Positions 1 to 8,406 of a stretch of 64,000 nt of DNA are shown here, in pieces. The notes under the pieces were generated by a model that saw only the letters and a list, made by a program, of their open reading frames with translations, made no database searches and was not told where the DNA came from. The position numbers were made by a program, and so were the translations under genes. The stretch is taken from the NCBI RefSeq assembly GCF_004168285.1, contig NZ_SEWF01000005.1, positions 62,001-126,000 of the forward strand, written 5' to 3'. The stretch comes from Emticicia agri. GTDB taxonomy: Bacteria; Bacteroidota; Bacteroidia; Cytophagales; Spirosomataceae. Within the stretch, counting starts at the first letter, position 1. Each line of letters begins with the position of its first letter.

Positions 1-1947
1 ACCCTGAAAGAAATTGAAAAAGATTTTGGTCCGAAAGTAGCCCGTATTATTGATGGCCTTACCAAAATCTCAGGCAATTTTGAGCAAGGCACTTCTGCAC
101 AAGCCGAAAATTTCCGTAAGATGCTGATTACGCTTTCGGAAGATGTGCGTGTGATTCTGATAAAACTGGCTGACCGCCTGCATAATATGCGTACACTTGG
201 CAGTATGGCCCGCAACTCTCAGTTAAAAATTGCTCATGAAACTATTTTTATCTATGCACCGCTTGCCCACCGTTTGGGTTTGTACAAGATAAAATCAGAG
301 CTTGAAGACCTTTACCTCAAATATACAGAGCCTGAAATGTTTAAAGACATTGCCCAAAAGCTCAAAAGTACCAAATCGACACGTGATAGATTTATTGATA
401 ATTTTATTAAACCCCTCAAAAAGAAAATACATGACAATGGCCTTGAGTTTATCATTAAAGGCCGCCCCAAGCATATTTATTCAATCTGGAACAAGATAAA
501 GAAACAGAATACACCTTTTGAGGAAATCTTCGATTTGTTTGCCATTCGGGTAATTTTACAGAATGTTTCACCTGAAAAAGAGAAATCGGCCTGCTGGCAG
601 GTATATTCTATTGTAACTGACCAGTATAAACCCAATCCTGACCGACTGAAAGACTGGATTTCTATTCCTAAAGCTAATGGGTATGAGTCTTTGCATACAA
701 CTGTGATGAGCCAGACAGGCCAATGGGTAGAAGTACAGATTCGTACCGAGCGCATGGATGAAATTTCGGAAAGAGGTTATGCCGCTCACTTTAAATATAA
801 AGGCAACGATACCTCAATGAATGCTCCGCTTGACCGATGGATTAATCAGGTACGGGAAACGTTGCAATCGGGCGATAAATCAGCTATTGAGTTTTTAGAA
901 GATTTCAGGGGGAATTTTTATAATGAAGAAGTTTTTGTTTTTACACCTAAAGGTGATTTAAAGGTATTAAGAAAAGGAGCTACTGTACTCGATTTTGCTT
1001 TTGAGATTCATACCGATATAGGGAAAAAATGTACAGCCGGAAAAGTAAATAACCAGTTAGTGCCTATTAGTTATACTTTACAGAACGGCGACCAGGTAGA
1101 AATATTAACTACCAAAAACCAAAAACCCTCAGAAGACTGGCTCAGGTTTGTTACTACCACTAAGGCCAAAGCCCGTATTAAAGACTTACTGAAAGAAGAA
1201 AATAAAGTTTATTATAGTGATGGAAAAGAAATAATCACCAAAAAATTCAAGATTTTAGGGTTAGAAAACAACCTCGAAACCCTTAATCAGTTACGAGCCT
1301 ATTTTAATAAAAAAGATTATAACGACCTTTACTATGCTTTTGGCAAGGCTTATATTAATCCTGATGAAATCAAGAAATTTAAGGCAGACAGAGAGGCTCG
1401 TTTAAATAAGCAGGCAAAAATTGAAATAGACAATAAGGCTTTTATTGATGCCAAGAGTTTTGAAAAAGAAATTAAGAAAGTAAAAGGCAACGACACCCTA
1501 TTTATTGGTGATGATTTACAGGAAATTGATTTTACCTTAGCCCGTTGTTGTAATCCAATTCCCGGCGATGACGTTTTTGGATTCCTGACTGTAAATGAAG
1601 GCATCAAAATCCATCGGAATTCCTGCCCTAATGCACAACAGTTATTGTCGCAATATGGCAATCGGGTTATTAAAGCCCGTTGGTCGTCGCAGGTGGCGAA
1701 AGCCTTTGTAGCAACCGTACATTTAGATGGTATTGACCGTATGGGCATGATTCAGGACATTTCTAAAGTAATCTCAAGCGAGCTACATATTAACATGCGT
1801 TCTTTGGCAGTTGATACAAATGATGGTATATTTACGGGTGATATAAAATTATATGTGCAGGATACACGCCATTTGGAAACACTGATGAAATCTTTAGGGG
1901 AAATAGAAGGGGTTAATCAGGTAACACGTGTTGATGCAGAAAAATGA
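1..1947 (+). CDS. rel: Bifunctional (p)ppGpp synthetase/hydrolase (RelA/SpoT), 5'-truncated by window edge
   Basis: The frame is open from base 1, so the gene begins upstream; about 80-90 N-terminal residues including the first HD-box residues are missing. The visible 648 residues run in the order HD hydrolase remainder (LADRLHNMRTL at bases 163-195), synthetase domain (GRPKHIYSIW, then the RLKD motif and GYESLHTTV), TGS domain (VFVFTPKGDL), zinc-finger/conserved-cysteine domain (ARCCNPIPGD, IHRNSCP) and C-terminal ACT domain ending at VTRVDAEK. RxKD rather than ExDD in the synthetase is the signature reported for bifunctional enzymes. It makes and degrades the stringent-response alarmone in the cytoplasm. 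A small exported protein gene follows 39 bases downstream on the same strand. Confidence 0.95.
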   Translation, partial: TLKEIEKDFGPKVARIIDGLTKISGNFEQGTSAQAENFRKMLITLSEDVRVILIKLADRLHNMRTLGSMARNSQLKIAHETIFIYAPLAHRLGLYKIKSELEDLYLKYTEPEMFKDIAQKLKSTKSTRDRFIDNFIKPLKKKIHDNGLEFIIKGRPKHIYSIWNKIKKQNTPFEEIFDLFAIRVILQNVSPEKEKSACWQVYSIVTDQYKPNPDRLKDWISIPKANGYESLHTTVMSQTGQWVEVQIRTERMDEISERGYAAHFKYKGNDTSMNAPLDRWINQVRETLQSGDKSAIEFLEDFRGNFYNEEVFVFTPKGDLKVLRKGATVLDFAFEIHTDIGKKCTAGKVNNQLVPISYTLQNGDQVEILTTKNQKPSEDWLRFVTTTKAKARIKDLLKEENKVYYSDGKEIITKKFKILGLENNLETLNQLRAYFNKKDYNDLYYAFGKAYINPDEIKKFKADREARLNKQAKIEIDNKAFIDAKSFEKEIKKVKGNDTLFIGDDLQEIDFTLARCCNPIPGDDVFGFLTVNEGIKIHRNSCPNAQQLLSQYGNRVIKARWSSQVAKAFVATVHLDGIDRMGMIQDISKVISSELHINMRSLAVDTNDGIFTGDIKLYVQDTRHLETLMKSLGEIEGVNQVTRVDAEK

Positions 1948-1986
1948 ATCTGAACATCTTTAGACCAAACATAACCATACTCTTCA

Positions 1987-2505
1987 ATGAAATCATTTGC
2001 TATTCTATTAATTCTTGTAGCCATTAGCATTCATACCTCTGCTCAGACCTTAGATAGCCTTACTACCAAAAGAGCATTTCTGACTACAAAAATTTATAGA
2101 AATGGCTTTAAACTTTCTAATGACAGAGTTCTGAGTTTATATCAGGAGGCCTCGCAATCTAAAGCCAAATATAACTGGGGGCGTGCCATGAACCCGGTTG
2201 GTCCTGTAGTGTTTATTGCAGGTATAGGTTTAGCGGCCATAGGCTTGAAGGGGCAGGATGCAACAGCAATGGTAAGAGGAAGAGAAGTGAATTATAAAAT
2301 ACGCAGTTTACCCCAAGTACTGGCAGGTGTAGGTATAGCAGCAGCAGGGTTATGTATTATCGAGTCATCAAACGAATTAATACGCCATTCTGTAGATATT
2401 TATAATGCCGGCTCAAAAAACCAGAAACCGCTGGCGTCTTTTATACAAAAAGTAAATCTGGGTATTACTGAAAGCAACGGCATAGGTTTTACGCTCAGGT
2501 TCTAA
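1987..2505 (+). CDS. Exported small hypothetical protein, signal peptide plus two hydrophobic segments
   Basis: 172 residues. The first 19 residues (MKSFAILLI...HTSAQ) form a typical Bacteroidota signal peptide with cleavage expected after the SAQ region. Two glycine/alanine-rich hydrophobic stretches follow (around residues 75-93 and 115-130: VVFIAGIGLAAIGL and VLAGVGIAAAGLCII), joined by a basic linker. The C-terminus ends in GFTLRF, which resembles a final beta strand. I do not recognise the family. It lies 39 bases after rel and is followed by a hairpin terminator, so it may share the rel transcript. Confidence 0.7.
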   Translation: MKSFAILLILVAISIHTSAQTLDSLTTKRAFLTTKIYRNGFKLSNDRVLSLYQEASQSKAKYNWGRAMNPVGPVVFIAGIGLAAIGLKGQDATAMVRGREVNYKIRSLPQVLAGVGIAAAGLCIIESSNELIRHSVDIYNAGSKNQKPLASFIQKVNLGITESNGIGFTLRF

Positions 2506-2511
2506 TACAAT

Positions 2512-2542
2512 AAAACCAGATTAGAGCTACTAATCTGGTTTT
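2512..2542. terminator. Hairpin terminator between convergent genes
   Basis: AAAACCAGATTA (2512-2523) is the perfect reverse complement of the right arm ending at 2542, with a 7-base loop and A- and T-tracts on both sides, so it could act in both directions. It separates the rightward exported-protein gene from the leftward SGNH hydrolase gene. Confidence 0.75.
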
Positions 2543-2570
2543 ACAACATAACGGCAAGGGTTGTGCCTAT

Positions 2571-3608
2571 CTATATCTTTGGTTTACCTTCCAGTATATG
2601 ATTTGTGGTAATATAGTTGGCTAATGCATCTGCAAATATTCTGCATCCTTTCTCGCTCAGGTGACATATATCGCAAAAGCAATCTACTTCCTGAGGTATT
2701 ACTTTGCGCATATCTAAATAATAGGTCTTATGCTCATTGGCAAGTTTTGTTAAAATTTCGTTGTGCACGCCTATTCCCTTTTGGGTATTTTTTGTATCGC
2801 CCCATACAGTAACAATAGCTGCTCTCTGACAATTTTTAGCAAAATATTGTGCATCAGACGGGTCGCCTAAAAAATTTACATCAGGAAAAAAAGAAGTATA
2901 AGCCATCAATAACAATTTTTCTTCCTTTTTTTCCGACAAGGCAATAATATCCTCTAAGTTTTTCTTATAAGGCACTGCTGTTTTTATATCGCTTCCATAC
3001 GGACGATTTTCTTTCCGCACATTATCATTTTCAAGAAAAGGAGTTCGGGTAACTTTCCGTGCAATGGTAACTATTGCTTTATGAATTAAATAAGGTAAAG
3101 TAGTAAAATTAAGTTCAGGGTGTTTTCTTATCAACCCTATATGATGATACCACTCCATCTGAGAATAATCTTCCCTGAATAATTCAGGCTTAATATTATT
3201 AGCCCGATTTTCATTAATGGCTTCGTAGTAAATTACGAGGTCAAATTCTTTATCTTTTAATAAATCGTATTTAATGGCATTGTCTAAAGAAGTATGTCCC
3301 GGAATAGCCACATCAAAAACCCTTACTTTTTTTGCGGCCAGTAAACTATCCAGACGGGTATCCATACGGCTCCATAATGGACTGATAACCGACCCCCCTA
3401 ATATAAGAATATCTTTATAACCATCATCTTTGCTGATATTGGTTTCCAAAGGTTTTTTAAGTTCTTTATAGTAATTATCAACTAAAAAACTCTTGGGATT
3501 AAAAAAAGAAAAACCTAAAAATGACAGAGCAATACGAGAGAATAATTCAAGAATAATATAAAATAACAGGAAGGAAACCAGTCCCAGAACCAAATTTTTA
3601 GACTTCAC
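2571..3608 (-). CDS. SGNH/GDSL-type hydrolase, membrane-anchored
   Basis: 345 residues. An N-terminal hydrophobic segment (residues about 6-25) anchors the protein or acts as an uncleaved signal. Block I of the SGNH fold is visible as ILILGGSVISP with the candidate nucleophile Ser, and block V as CDICHLSEKG with the Asp-x-x-His pair close to the C-terminus. Such enzymes remove or transfer acyl groups from sugars or lipids. It is divergent from a carbamoyltransferase gene across a 166-base shared promoter region, and membrane-anchored SGNH proteins are frequent neighbours of such carbamoyltransferases. I infer a role in the same modification pathway, probably on an exported glycan. The substrate is unknown. 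Confidence 0.8.
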   Translation of the reverse strand: MKSKNLVLGLVSFLLFYIILELFSRIALSFLGFSFFNPKSFLVDNYYKELKKPLETNISKDDGYKDILILGGSVISPLWSRMDTRLDSLLAAKKVRVFDVAIPGHTSLDNAIKYDLLKDKEFDLVIYYEAINENRANNIKPELFREDYSQMEWYHHIGLIRKHPELNFTTLPYLIHKAIVTIARKVTRTPFLENDNVRKENRPYGSDIKTAVPYKKNLEDIIALSEKKEEKLLLMAYTSFFPDVNFLGDPSDAQYFAKNCQRAAIVTVWGDTKNTQKGIGVHNEILTKLANEHKTYYLDMRKVIPQEVDCFCDICHLSEKGCRIFADALANYITTNHILEGKPKI

Positions 3609-3720
3609 TTTAAATCTGTATTAACGATTAATAAACGGCTTAAAACTAATCAAAAATCTCTACTCAATAAAATTTTGGCATATTTAATAATAATTAATAT
3701 TAGAAAGACTCTAAAATCTC

Positions 3721-3728
3721 TATATTTG
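3721..3728 (+). promoter_or_regulatory. Bacteroidota -7 promoter element for the carbamoyltransferase operon
   Basis: TATATTTG matches the TAnnTTTG consensus of the Bacteroidota primary sigma factor exactly. It lies 46 bases before the ATG of the carbamoyltransferase. No convincing -33 TTTG is visible at the expected distance. Confidence 0.5.
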
Positions 3729-3774
3729 CATTCCAATTTATAGACGGACTAAAAATTTCCCGAAAAATAGATAC

Positions 3775-5640
3775 ATGACAATTTTAGGAATTTCTGCATT
3801 CTATCACGATTCCGCAGCAGCTCTCATAAAAAATGGCGAAATACTCGCAGCAGCCCAAGAAGAAAGATTTACAAGAATAAAACATGACCCGGCGTTCCCG
3901 ACGAATGCGGTGAAATTTTGCTTAGAATACAGCGGCGTAACTTTAGACAAAGTAGATGCCATTGTTTTCTATGATAAACCTTTGTTAAAATTTGAACGTC
4001 TGTTAGAGACTTATTACGGTTTCTCACCAAGAGGTCTTCAATCTTTTCTTACTTCAATTCCGGTATGGCTTAAAGAGAAGATGTTCCTGAAAAGGATGCT
4101 TCATGAAGAATTAGAGAAAATCGGAAATTATAGTAAGAAAAAGGCCAAATTACTTTTCCCTGAGCATCATCTTTCACATGCAGCCAGTGCTTATTACCCT
4201 GCCCCTTTTGAAGATGCCGCCATACTAACCATTGATGGTGTTGGTGAGTGGGCAACTGCTTCCATCTGTCATGGGAAAGGCAATCAGATGACTATCTTGA
4301 AAGAGTTACGTTTTCCGCATTCATTAGGGCTCCTTTATTCGGCAGTTACCTACTATTGTGGATTTAAGGTAAACTCAGGTGAATACAAACTGATGGGCTT
4401 AGCTCCTTATGGCAATCATGGGTCGGCTCAAGTAGCCAAGTTTGTTGACCTAATCAGAAATGTGTTGGTAGAAATAAAACCCGATGGCTCAATATGGCTG
4501 AATCAGGAATATTTTAATTATGCCACAGGTCTGAGAATGGTATTTGATGACAAGTGGGAACAACTTTTAGGTTTCAAACGCCGTGAGTCAGAAAGTCTTT
4601 TGGAGCAGATACACTGCGACTTTGCGCTGGCTATTCAGGAAGTAACCGAAGAGGTAGTAATTAAAATGGCCGAAGAAGCAAAACGATTGACCGGCTCTAA
4701 AAACCTGTGTATGGCAGGTGGGGTAGCACTAAATTGCGTAGCAAACGGTAAACTACAAAAAACGAATATTTTCGACAATCTTTATATTCAACCTGCGGCT
4801 GGTGATGCCGGAGGGGCATTAGGTGCTGCTTTGGCTGCTTATTATATCTATTTTAATCAGGAGCGCAAACTGACCCCAAATACTTTAGACGAAATGCAAG
4901 GCTCTTATCTGGGTCCTGAGTACTCAGATATGGAAGTGAAGCAAATGGCTAAAAAGTATGAGGCTCACTATCAGTATTTCGAAAATTTTGACAAATTAGC
5001 CAGCAAAACTGCTGAATTACTGGCAGAGGGCAATGTAATAGGCTGGTTTCAGGGACGTATGGAGTTTGGCCCGAGAGCTTTGGGTGGCCGAAGTATTTTA
5101 GGTGATGCCCGTAACTCTGAAATGCAGAAAAAACTGAATTTAAAAATCAAATACAGAGAAGGATTCCGCCCTTTTGCCCCATCTGTTCTGGCAGAAGATG
5201 TAGAAGACTATTTTGAATGTGAAACGCCTTCGCCTTATATGCTATTGGTACATGGAGTAAATCCAAAAAGAAGAAATGCTTTTCCGGCCGATTATGAAGA
5301 TTTGCCAATGATGGAAAAGCTGTACTTCTTACGCTCAGATTTACCTTCAATAACCCATATTGATTATTCTGCACGTATTCAAACTGTTCATCAGGAAACT
5401 AATCCACGCTATTGGACACTCATCAATGAATTCAAGAAACAGACAGGCTATGGCGTTATCGTAAATACCAGCTTTAACGTGCGTGGCGAGCCTATTGTTT
5501 GTACGCCAGAAGATGCTTACAAGTGCCTTATGCGTACAGAAATGGACTATTTAGTCGTTGGGAATTTTATTTTTGACAAGAAATTCCAACCAAAATGGAC
5601 TGAATCAGAATCATGGAAAGATGAATACAAATTAGATTAG
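3775..5640 (+). CDS. Carbamoyltransferase, NodU/CmcH/SxtI type
   Basis: 621 residues, full length for the family. The N-terminal Carbam_trans domain opens with GISAFYHDSAAALI and carries HHLSHAASAYYP and LTIDGVGEWATAS, the ASKHA-type metal/nucleotide site. Further on come GGVALNCVANG (about residue 315), and the C-terminal domain with MEFGPRALGGRSILGDAR and NTSFNVRGEPIVCTPEDA. The enzyme transfers a carbamoyl group from carbamoyl phosphate, through a carbamoyl-adenylate, to a hydroxyl of a small molecule or glycan. It is followed 62 bases downstream by DUF5989 and SxtJ-like genes, the arrangement also seen around sxtI in saxitoxin clusters. No polyketide or peptide synthetase gene is nearby, so a surface polysaccharide acceptor is more likely than a toxin. 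Confidence 0.93.
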   Translation: MTILGISAFYHDSAAALIKNGEILAAAQEERFTRIKHDPAFPTNAVKFCLEYSGVTLDKVDAIVFYDKPLLKFERLLETYYGFSPRGLQSFLTSIPVWLKEKMFLKRMLHEELEKIGNYSKKKAKLLFPEHHLSHAASAYYPAPFEDAAILTIDGVGEWATASICHGKGNQMTILKELRFPHSLGLLYSAVTYYCGFKVNSGEYKLMGLAPYGNHGSAQVAKFVDLIRNVLVEIKPDGSIWLNQEYFNYATGLRMVFDDKWEQLLGFKRRESESLLEQIHCDFALAIQEVTEEVVIKMAEEAKRLTGSKNLCMAGGVALNCVANGKLQKTNIFDNLYIQPAAGDAGGALGAALAAYYIYFNQERKLTPNTLDEMQGSYLGPEYSDMEVKQMAKKYEAHYQYFENFDKLASKTAELLAEGNVIGWFQGRMEFGPRALGGRSILGDARNSEMQKKLNLKIKYREGFRPFAPSVLAEDVEDYFECETPSPYMLLVHGVNPKRRNAFPADYEDLPMMEKLYFLRSDLPSITHIDYSARIQTVHQETNPRYWTLINEFKKQTGYGVIVNTSFNVRGEPIVCTPEDAYKCLMRTEMDYLVVGNFIFDKKFQPKWTESESWKDEYKLD

Positions 5641-5675
5641 TTTTGCGTCCCTAAAAACTAACCAAACTTTAAACA

Positions 5676-5698
5676 AATCCCTTCAGGGAAGGGAGTGA
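5676..5698 (+). repeat. Short REP-like hairpin containing the ribosome-binding site of the DUF5989 gene
   Basis: CCCTTCAGGG is a small hairpin immediately followed by the purine-rich GAAGGGAGTG, which ends five bases before the ATG at 5703. Very similar GC-rich text occurs at 12254-12280, where it forms the end of another gene, so a dispersed short repeat may be supplying the leader here. Confidence 0.4.
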
Positions 5699-5702
5699 AA
5701 TC

Positions 5703-5852
5703 ATGGATTTTTTACAAGACCTTTGGAATTTCTTAAAAGAACGAAAAAAATGGTGGCTTATGCCAATGATAGTAGTATTATTACTAATTGGGGTATTGAT
5801 TGTAATTGGTGGCGGCTCGGCTATTGCTCCGTTTATTTATACGTTATTTTAA
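5703..5852 (+). CDS. DUF5989 (SxtK-like) small membrane protein
   Basis: 49 residues from MDFLQDLWNFLKERKK. A short amphipathic, basic N-terminus (RKKWW) is followed by one membrane segment (about residues 19-45, rich in V, L, I and G) and a short hydrophobic tail. The gene sits between the carbamoyltransferase and the SxtJ-like gene, only three bases from the latter. That small size, sequence style and position fit DUF5989, a family I know mainly from carbamoyltransferase operons. Function is not established; an accessory or scaffold role for membrane carbamoylation is inference. Confidence 0.8.
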   Translation: MDFLQDLWNFLKERKKWWLMPMIVVLLLIGVLIVIGGGSAIAPFIYTLF

Positions 5853-5855
5853 GCA

Positions 5856-6218
5856 ATGAAACAACAAAACAATAAAGAGATTGTCCTGACAATTGTAGTA
5901 GGACTATTAGTATTTTTTTACTTTTTCAAACTGGAGGGCTTACTTATTGCGGCACTTGTAATAGGCTTATTAGGCGTATTTTCCAGTTTTGTTGCTGAAA
6001 AAATTGCCTGGGTATGGCTGAAATTTGCCGAAATACTGGGCAGAATTAACTCTACCGTTTTATTAAGTCTGATTTTTTTCATTTTCTTAACACCCATTGC
6101 TCTTTTGATGCGTATTTTCAAAAAAGACGATGCCTTAAAACTGAAAAAACCAGCAACCAGTGCGTATGATGAAAGAAATCATACCTACGTAAAAAAAGAC
6201 TTAGAAAATACCTGGTAA
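5856..6218 (+). CDS. SxtJ-family membrane protein
   Basis: 120 residues. There are two hydrophobic regions: a long hairpin-like segment (residues about 9-45, IVLTIVVGLLVFFYFF then LLIAALVIGLLGVF) and a second (about 65-88, TVLLSLIFFIFLTPIALLM). A charged cytoplasmic-type tail follows (KKDDALKLKK...YVKKDLENTW). SxtJ-like proteins are found beside NodU-type carbamoyltransferases, including sxtI of saxitoxin clusters; their role is unknown. It is the last gene of the three-gene operon and is followed by a strong hairpin terminator. Confidence 0.8.
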   Translation: MKQQNNKEIVLTIVVGLLVFFYFFKLEGLLIAALVIGLLGVFSSFVAEKIAWVWLKFAEILGRINSTVLLSLIFFIFLTPIALLMRIFKKDDALKLKKPATSAYDERNHTYVKKDLENTW

Positions 6219-6247
6219 TATATCATTTACAGATAAATGGCCGACTT

Positions 6248-6290
6248 ATACAAGCATTGGTTTTTACTCAATGCTTGTATATTTATTTTC
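6248..6290 (+). terminator. Rho-independent terminator of the carbamoyltransferase operon
   Basis: ATACAAGCATTG (6248-6259) pairs perfectly with CAATGCTTGTAT (6269-6280) across a 9-base loop, followed by an AT-rich tract with T runs. Confidence 0.75.
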
Positions 6291-6381
6291 AGAAAATAAT
6301 CTTTCATCTATATATTTATCTGTTCGTATCTATTTTCTTTGTAACTTCACACCAAAATAACAGTCAAACAAAGCGAACAAT

Positions 6382-6843
6382 ATGGTTCCTAATCCATCAA
6401 ATTTTGACTCGGCCAAGCGTATTTTTACTGCTTATCTTGAAGCAAAACAGCTTCGGAAAACCCCGGAAAGATATGCGATATTGGAAGAAATATACTCTCG
6501 TGACGACCACTTTGAGGTTGAAGACTTGTATATTTCTATGAAAAACAAAAAATACCAGGTTAGCAGAGCCACCGTTTATAATACACTTGATTTATTAGTG
6601 GAATGTGATTTAGTAACTAAACACCAGTTTGGCAAAAATCTGGCTCAGTACGAAAAAGCTTATGGCTATAAACAACATGACCATCTGATTTGTGTAGACT
6701 GCCATAAGGTGATGGAATTCTGCGACCCTCGGGTACAAAATATACAAAGCATGGTAGGCGATATGCTCCAGTTTAAGGTCATGCACCATTCGCTGATATT
6801 CTACGGTAATTGTCAGCGTGAGAAATGCGAAAACAAAGCTTAA
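6382..6843 (+). CDS. Fur-family metal-responsive transcriptional regulator
   Basis: 153 residues. The N-terminal winged helix covers residues about 20-90 (LRKTPERYAILEEIY, VSRATVYNTLDLL). The dimerisation domain has the metal-binding stretch KQHDHLICVDCHKVMEF with a CxxC pair, and the C-terminus has a second Cys pair (GNCQREKC), consistent with a structural zinc site. Family members sense Fe, Zn, Mn or peroxide. The sequence alone does not say which; the general Fur type is most common in this position upstream of purA in relatives, as far as I recall. Start chosen at ATG 6382; purA follows 45 bases downstream and may be co-transcribed. A Zur/Fur-like palindrome lies far away at 63134. Confidence 0.9.
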   Translation: MVPNPSNFDSAKRIFTAYLEAKQLRKTPERYAILEEIYSRDDHFEVEDLYISMKNKKYQVSRATVYNTLDLLVECDLVTKHQFGKNLAQYEKAYGYKQHDHLICVDCHKVMEFCDPRVQNIQSMVGDMLQFKVMHHSLIFYGNCQREKCENKA

Positions 6844-6888
6844 TATTTTCTAATTTATATATTACAGACATAGTCTTTTTAACCAATA

Positions 6889-8169
6889 ATGATTGATATA
6901 CTTTTAGGTTTACAATGGGGCGATGAAGGCAAAGGAAAAATTGTTGATGTGCTTGCCCCTGATTATCAGGTTGTTGCCCGTTTTCAAGGTGGCCCGAATG
7001 CCGGACATACCCTTGAATTTGATGGCATCAAACACGTGCTTCACCAGATTCCATCAGGCATTTTCCGTGCCGATTGTCTGAATATTATCGGTAATGGTGT
7101 GGTGCTTGACCCAATCGTTTTCCGTAGAGAAATAGAAGGCCTGGCTAAATATAATCTTGATTTACGCAAAAACCTGATTATTTCAAAAAAGACAGCTATC
7201 ATTATTCCTACTCATAGATTATTAGACGCTGCTTTAGAAAAAGCTAAAGGTGATTCAAAAATCGGCTCTACCCTACGTGGTATCGGCCCTGCTTATTCTG
7301 ATAAAGTTGCTCGTCAGGGTTTAAGATTAGGCGATATTCTTTCTCCTAATTTCGAGGACAGGTATCGTAGTCTATTAGAAAAACATAAACAGGTTTTAGA
7401 TTTTCATGAATTCAGCTATGACCTTTCAGAATCTGAAAGAGAGTTTTTTGCAGCTATCGAATTCCTGAAAGAGTTTACTATTCTTGATAGCGAATACGTT
7501 GTGAATGATGTCCTTAAAAAAGGGCAGAAAATATTAGCTGAAGGAGCACAAGGTTCTTTATTAGATATTGACTTCGGTTCGTATCCATTCGTAACCAGTT
7601 CTAATACAACTGCCGCAGGTGTTTGCTCAGGTTTAGGTGTAGCTCCTCGCCAAATTGGTGAAGTATATGGCATTTTTAAAGCCTACTGCACAAGAGTAGG
7701 TAGCGGCCCATTCCCTACTGAATTAAATGATGATTTAGGAGAGGCGATTCGTCAGGAAGGAAGAGAATTCGGTGCTACTACTGGTCGTCCACGTCGCACA
7801 GGTTGGTTAGATTTACCTGCGTTGAAATACAGCATTATGCTGAATGGCGTTACACAATTAATAATGATGAAAGTTGACGTATTGAATTTCTTAGACGAAA
7901 TCAATGTATGTACCCATTACAAATTGCCTGATGGTACTCTTACTGACCAGATGCCATTTGATTTGACAGATATTACCGTAGAGCCAATCTACAAATCATT
8001 TAAAGGCTGGAAATGCTCGTTGGCGGACTTCCATACTTATAATGAAATTCCGTCAGAATTGTCTGACTATATCAATTATTTAGAAGCCGAATTAGATGTT
8101 CCGATTAGTTTCATCTCTACCGGCCCTGACCGTGAAGCCGTTATTTTGAGAGAAGCGGTAGTGTCTTGA
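6889..8169 (+). CDS. purA: Adenylosuccinate synthetase
   Basis: 426 residues, normal length. The P-loop-like GLQWGDEGKGKIVD is at residues 7-20, followed by ARFQGGPNAGHT, IGSTLRGIGPAY, EGAQGSLLDIDFGSYPFVTSSN and TGRPRRTGWLD, all hallmarks of PurA. It couples IMP and aspartate with GTP hydrolysis in the committed step to AMP in the cytoplasm. It follows the Fur-family gene on the same strand and is followed by a REPIN-like repeat pair that could end the transcript. Confidence 0.98.
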   Translation: MIDILLGLQWGDEGKGKIVDVLAPDYQVVARFQGGPNAGHTLEFDGIKHVLHQIPSGIFRADCLNIIGNGVVLDPIVFRREIEGLAKYNLDLRKNLIISKKTAIIIPTHRLLDAALEKAKGDSKIGSTLRGIGPAYSDKVARQGLRLGDILSPNFEDRYRSLLEKHKQVLDFHEFSYDLSESEREFFAAIEFLKEFTILDSEYVVNDVLKKGQKILAEGAQGSLLDIDFGSYPFVTSSNTTAAGVCSGLGVAPRQIGEVYGIFKAYCTRVGSGPFPTELNDDLGEAIRQEGREFGATTGRPRRTGWLDLPALKYSIMLNGVTQLIMMKVDVLNFLDEINVCTHYKLPDGTLTDQMPFDLTDITVEPIYKSFKGWKCSLADFHTYNEIPSELSDYINYLEAELDVPISFISTGPDREAVILREAVVS

Positions 8170-8219
8170 TAGTATATATTGTAAGTCTCTTGAATTTGTA
8201 AAATATACGTTCCTTTTTC

Positions 8220-8345
8220 GTAGAGACGCAATGCTTGCGTCTTCGTTGGCCTATAAAATCCCATATATCTAATTTGGGAGATAAAAACAATAGAGAGTTT
8301 ATCATGTTTTATAGACCCTTGGAGACGCAAGCATTGCGTCTCTAC
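8220..8345. repeat. REPIN-like pair of inverted palindromes
   Basis: Two copies of AGACGCAA-N3-TTGCGTCT, at 8223-8241 and 8323-8341, each preceded or followed by the GTAG/CTAC extension (8220 and 8345). The second is the reverse complement of the first, and the similarity continues inwards (cctataaaat against gttttatag) and outwards, so the whole block folds as one large hairpin. This is the layout of REP doublets (REPINs) mobilised by RAYT transposases. The same GTAGAGAC boundary recurs at 49670-49698. Confidence 0.7.
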
Positions 8346-8364
8346 AAAGGAATCTTAAAATATT

Positions 8365-8372
8365 TATTTTTG
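8365..8372 (+). promoter_or_regulatory. -7 promoter element of the proline-rich-linker protein gene
   Basis: TATTTTTG fits TAnnTTTG and lies 34 bases before the ATG at 8407, just outside the REPIN-like repeat. Confidence 0.4.
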
Positions 8373-8406
8373 CACTGCACTGTAAATAAGAGACCTGATT
8401 TTTCAG

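Noticed and set aside
2571-6218. Saxitoxin-type biosynthetic cluster
   Set aside because: Only the carbamoyltransferase and two small membrane proteins resemble sxtI, sxtJ and sxtK; none of the core biosynthetic enzymes (for example sxtA or sxtG) is present.
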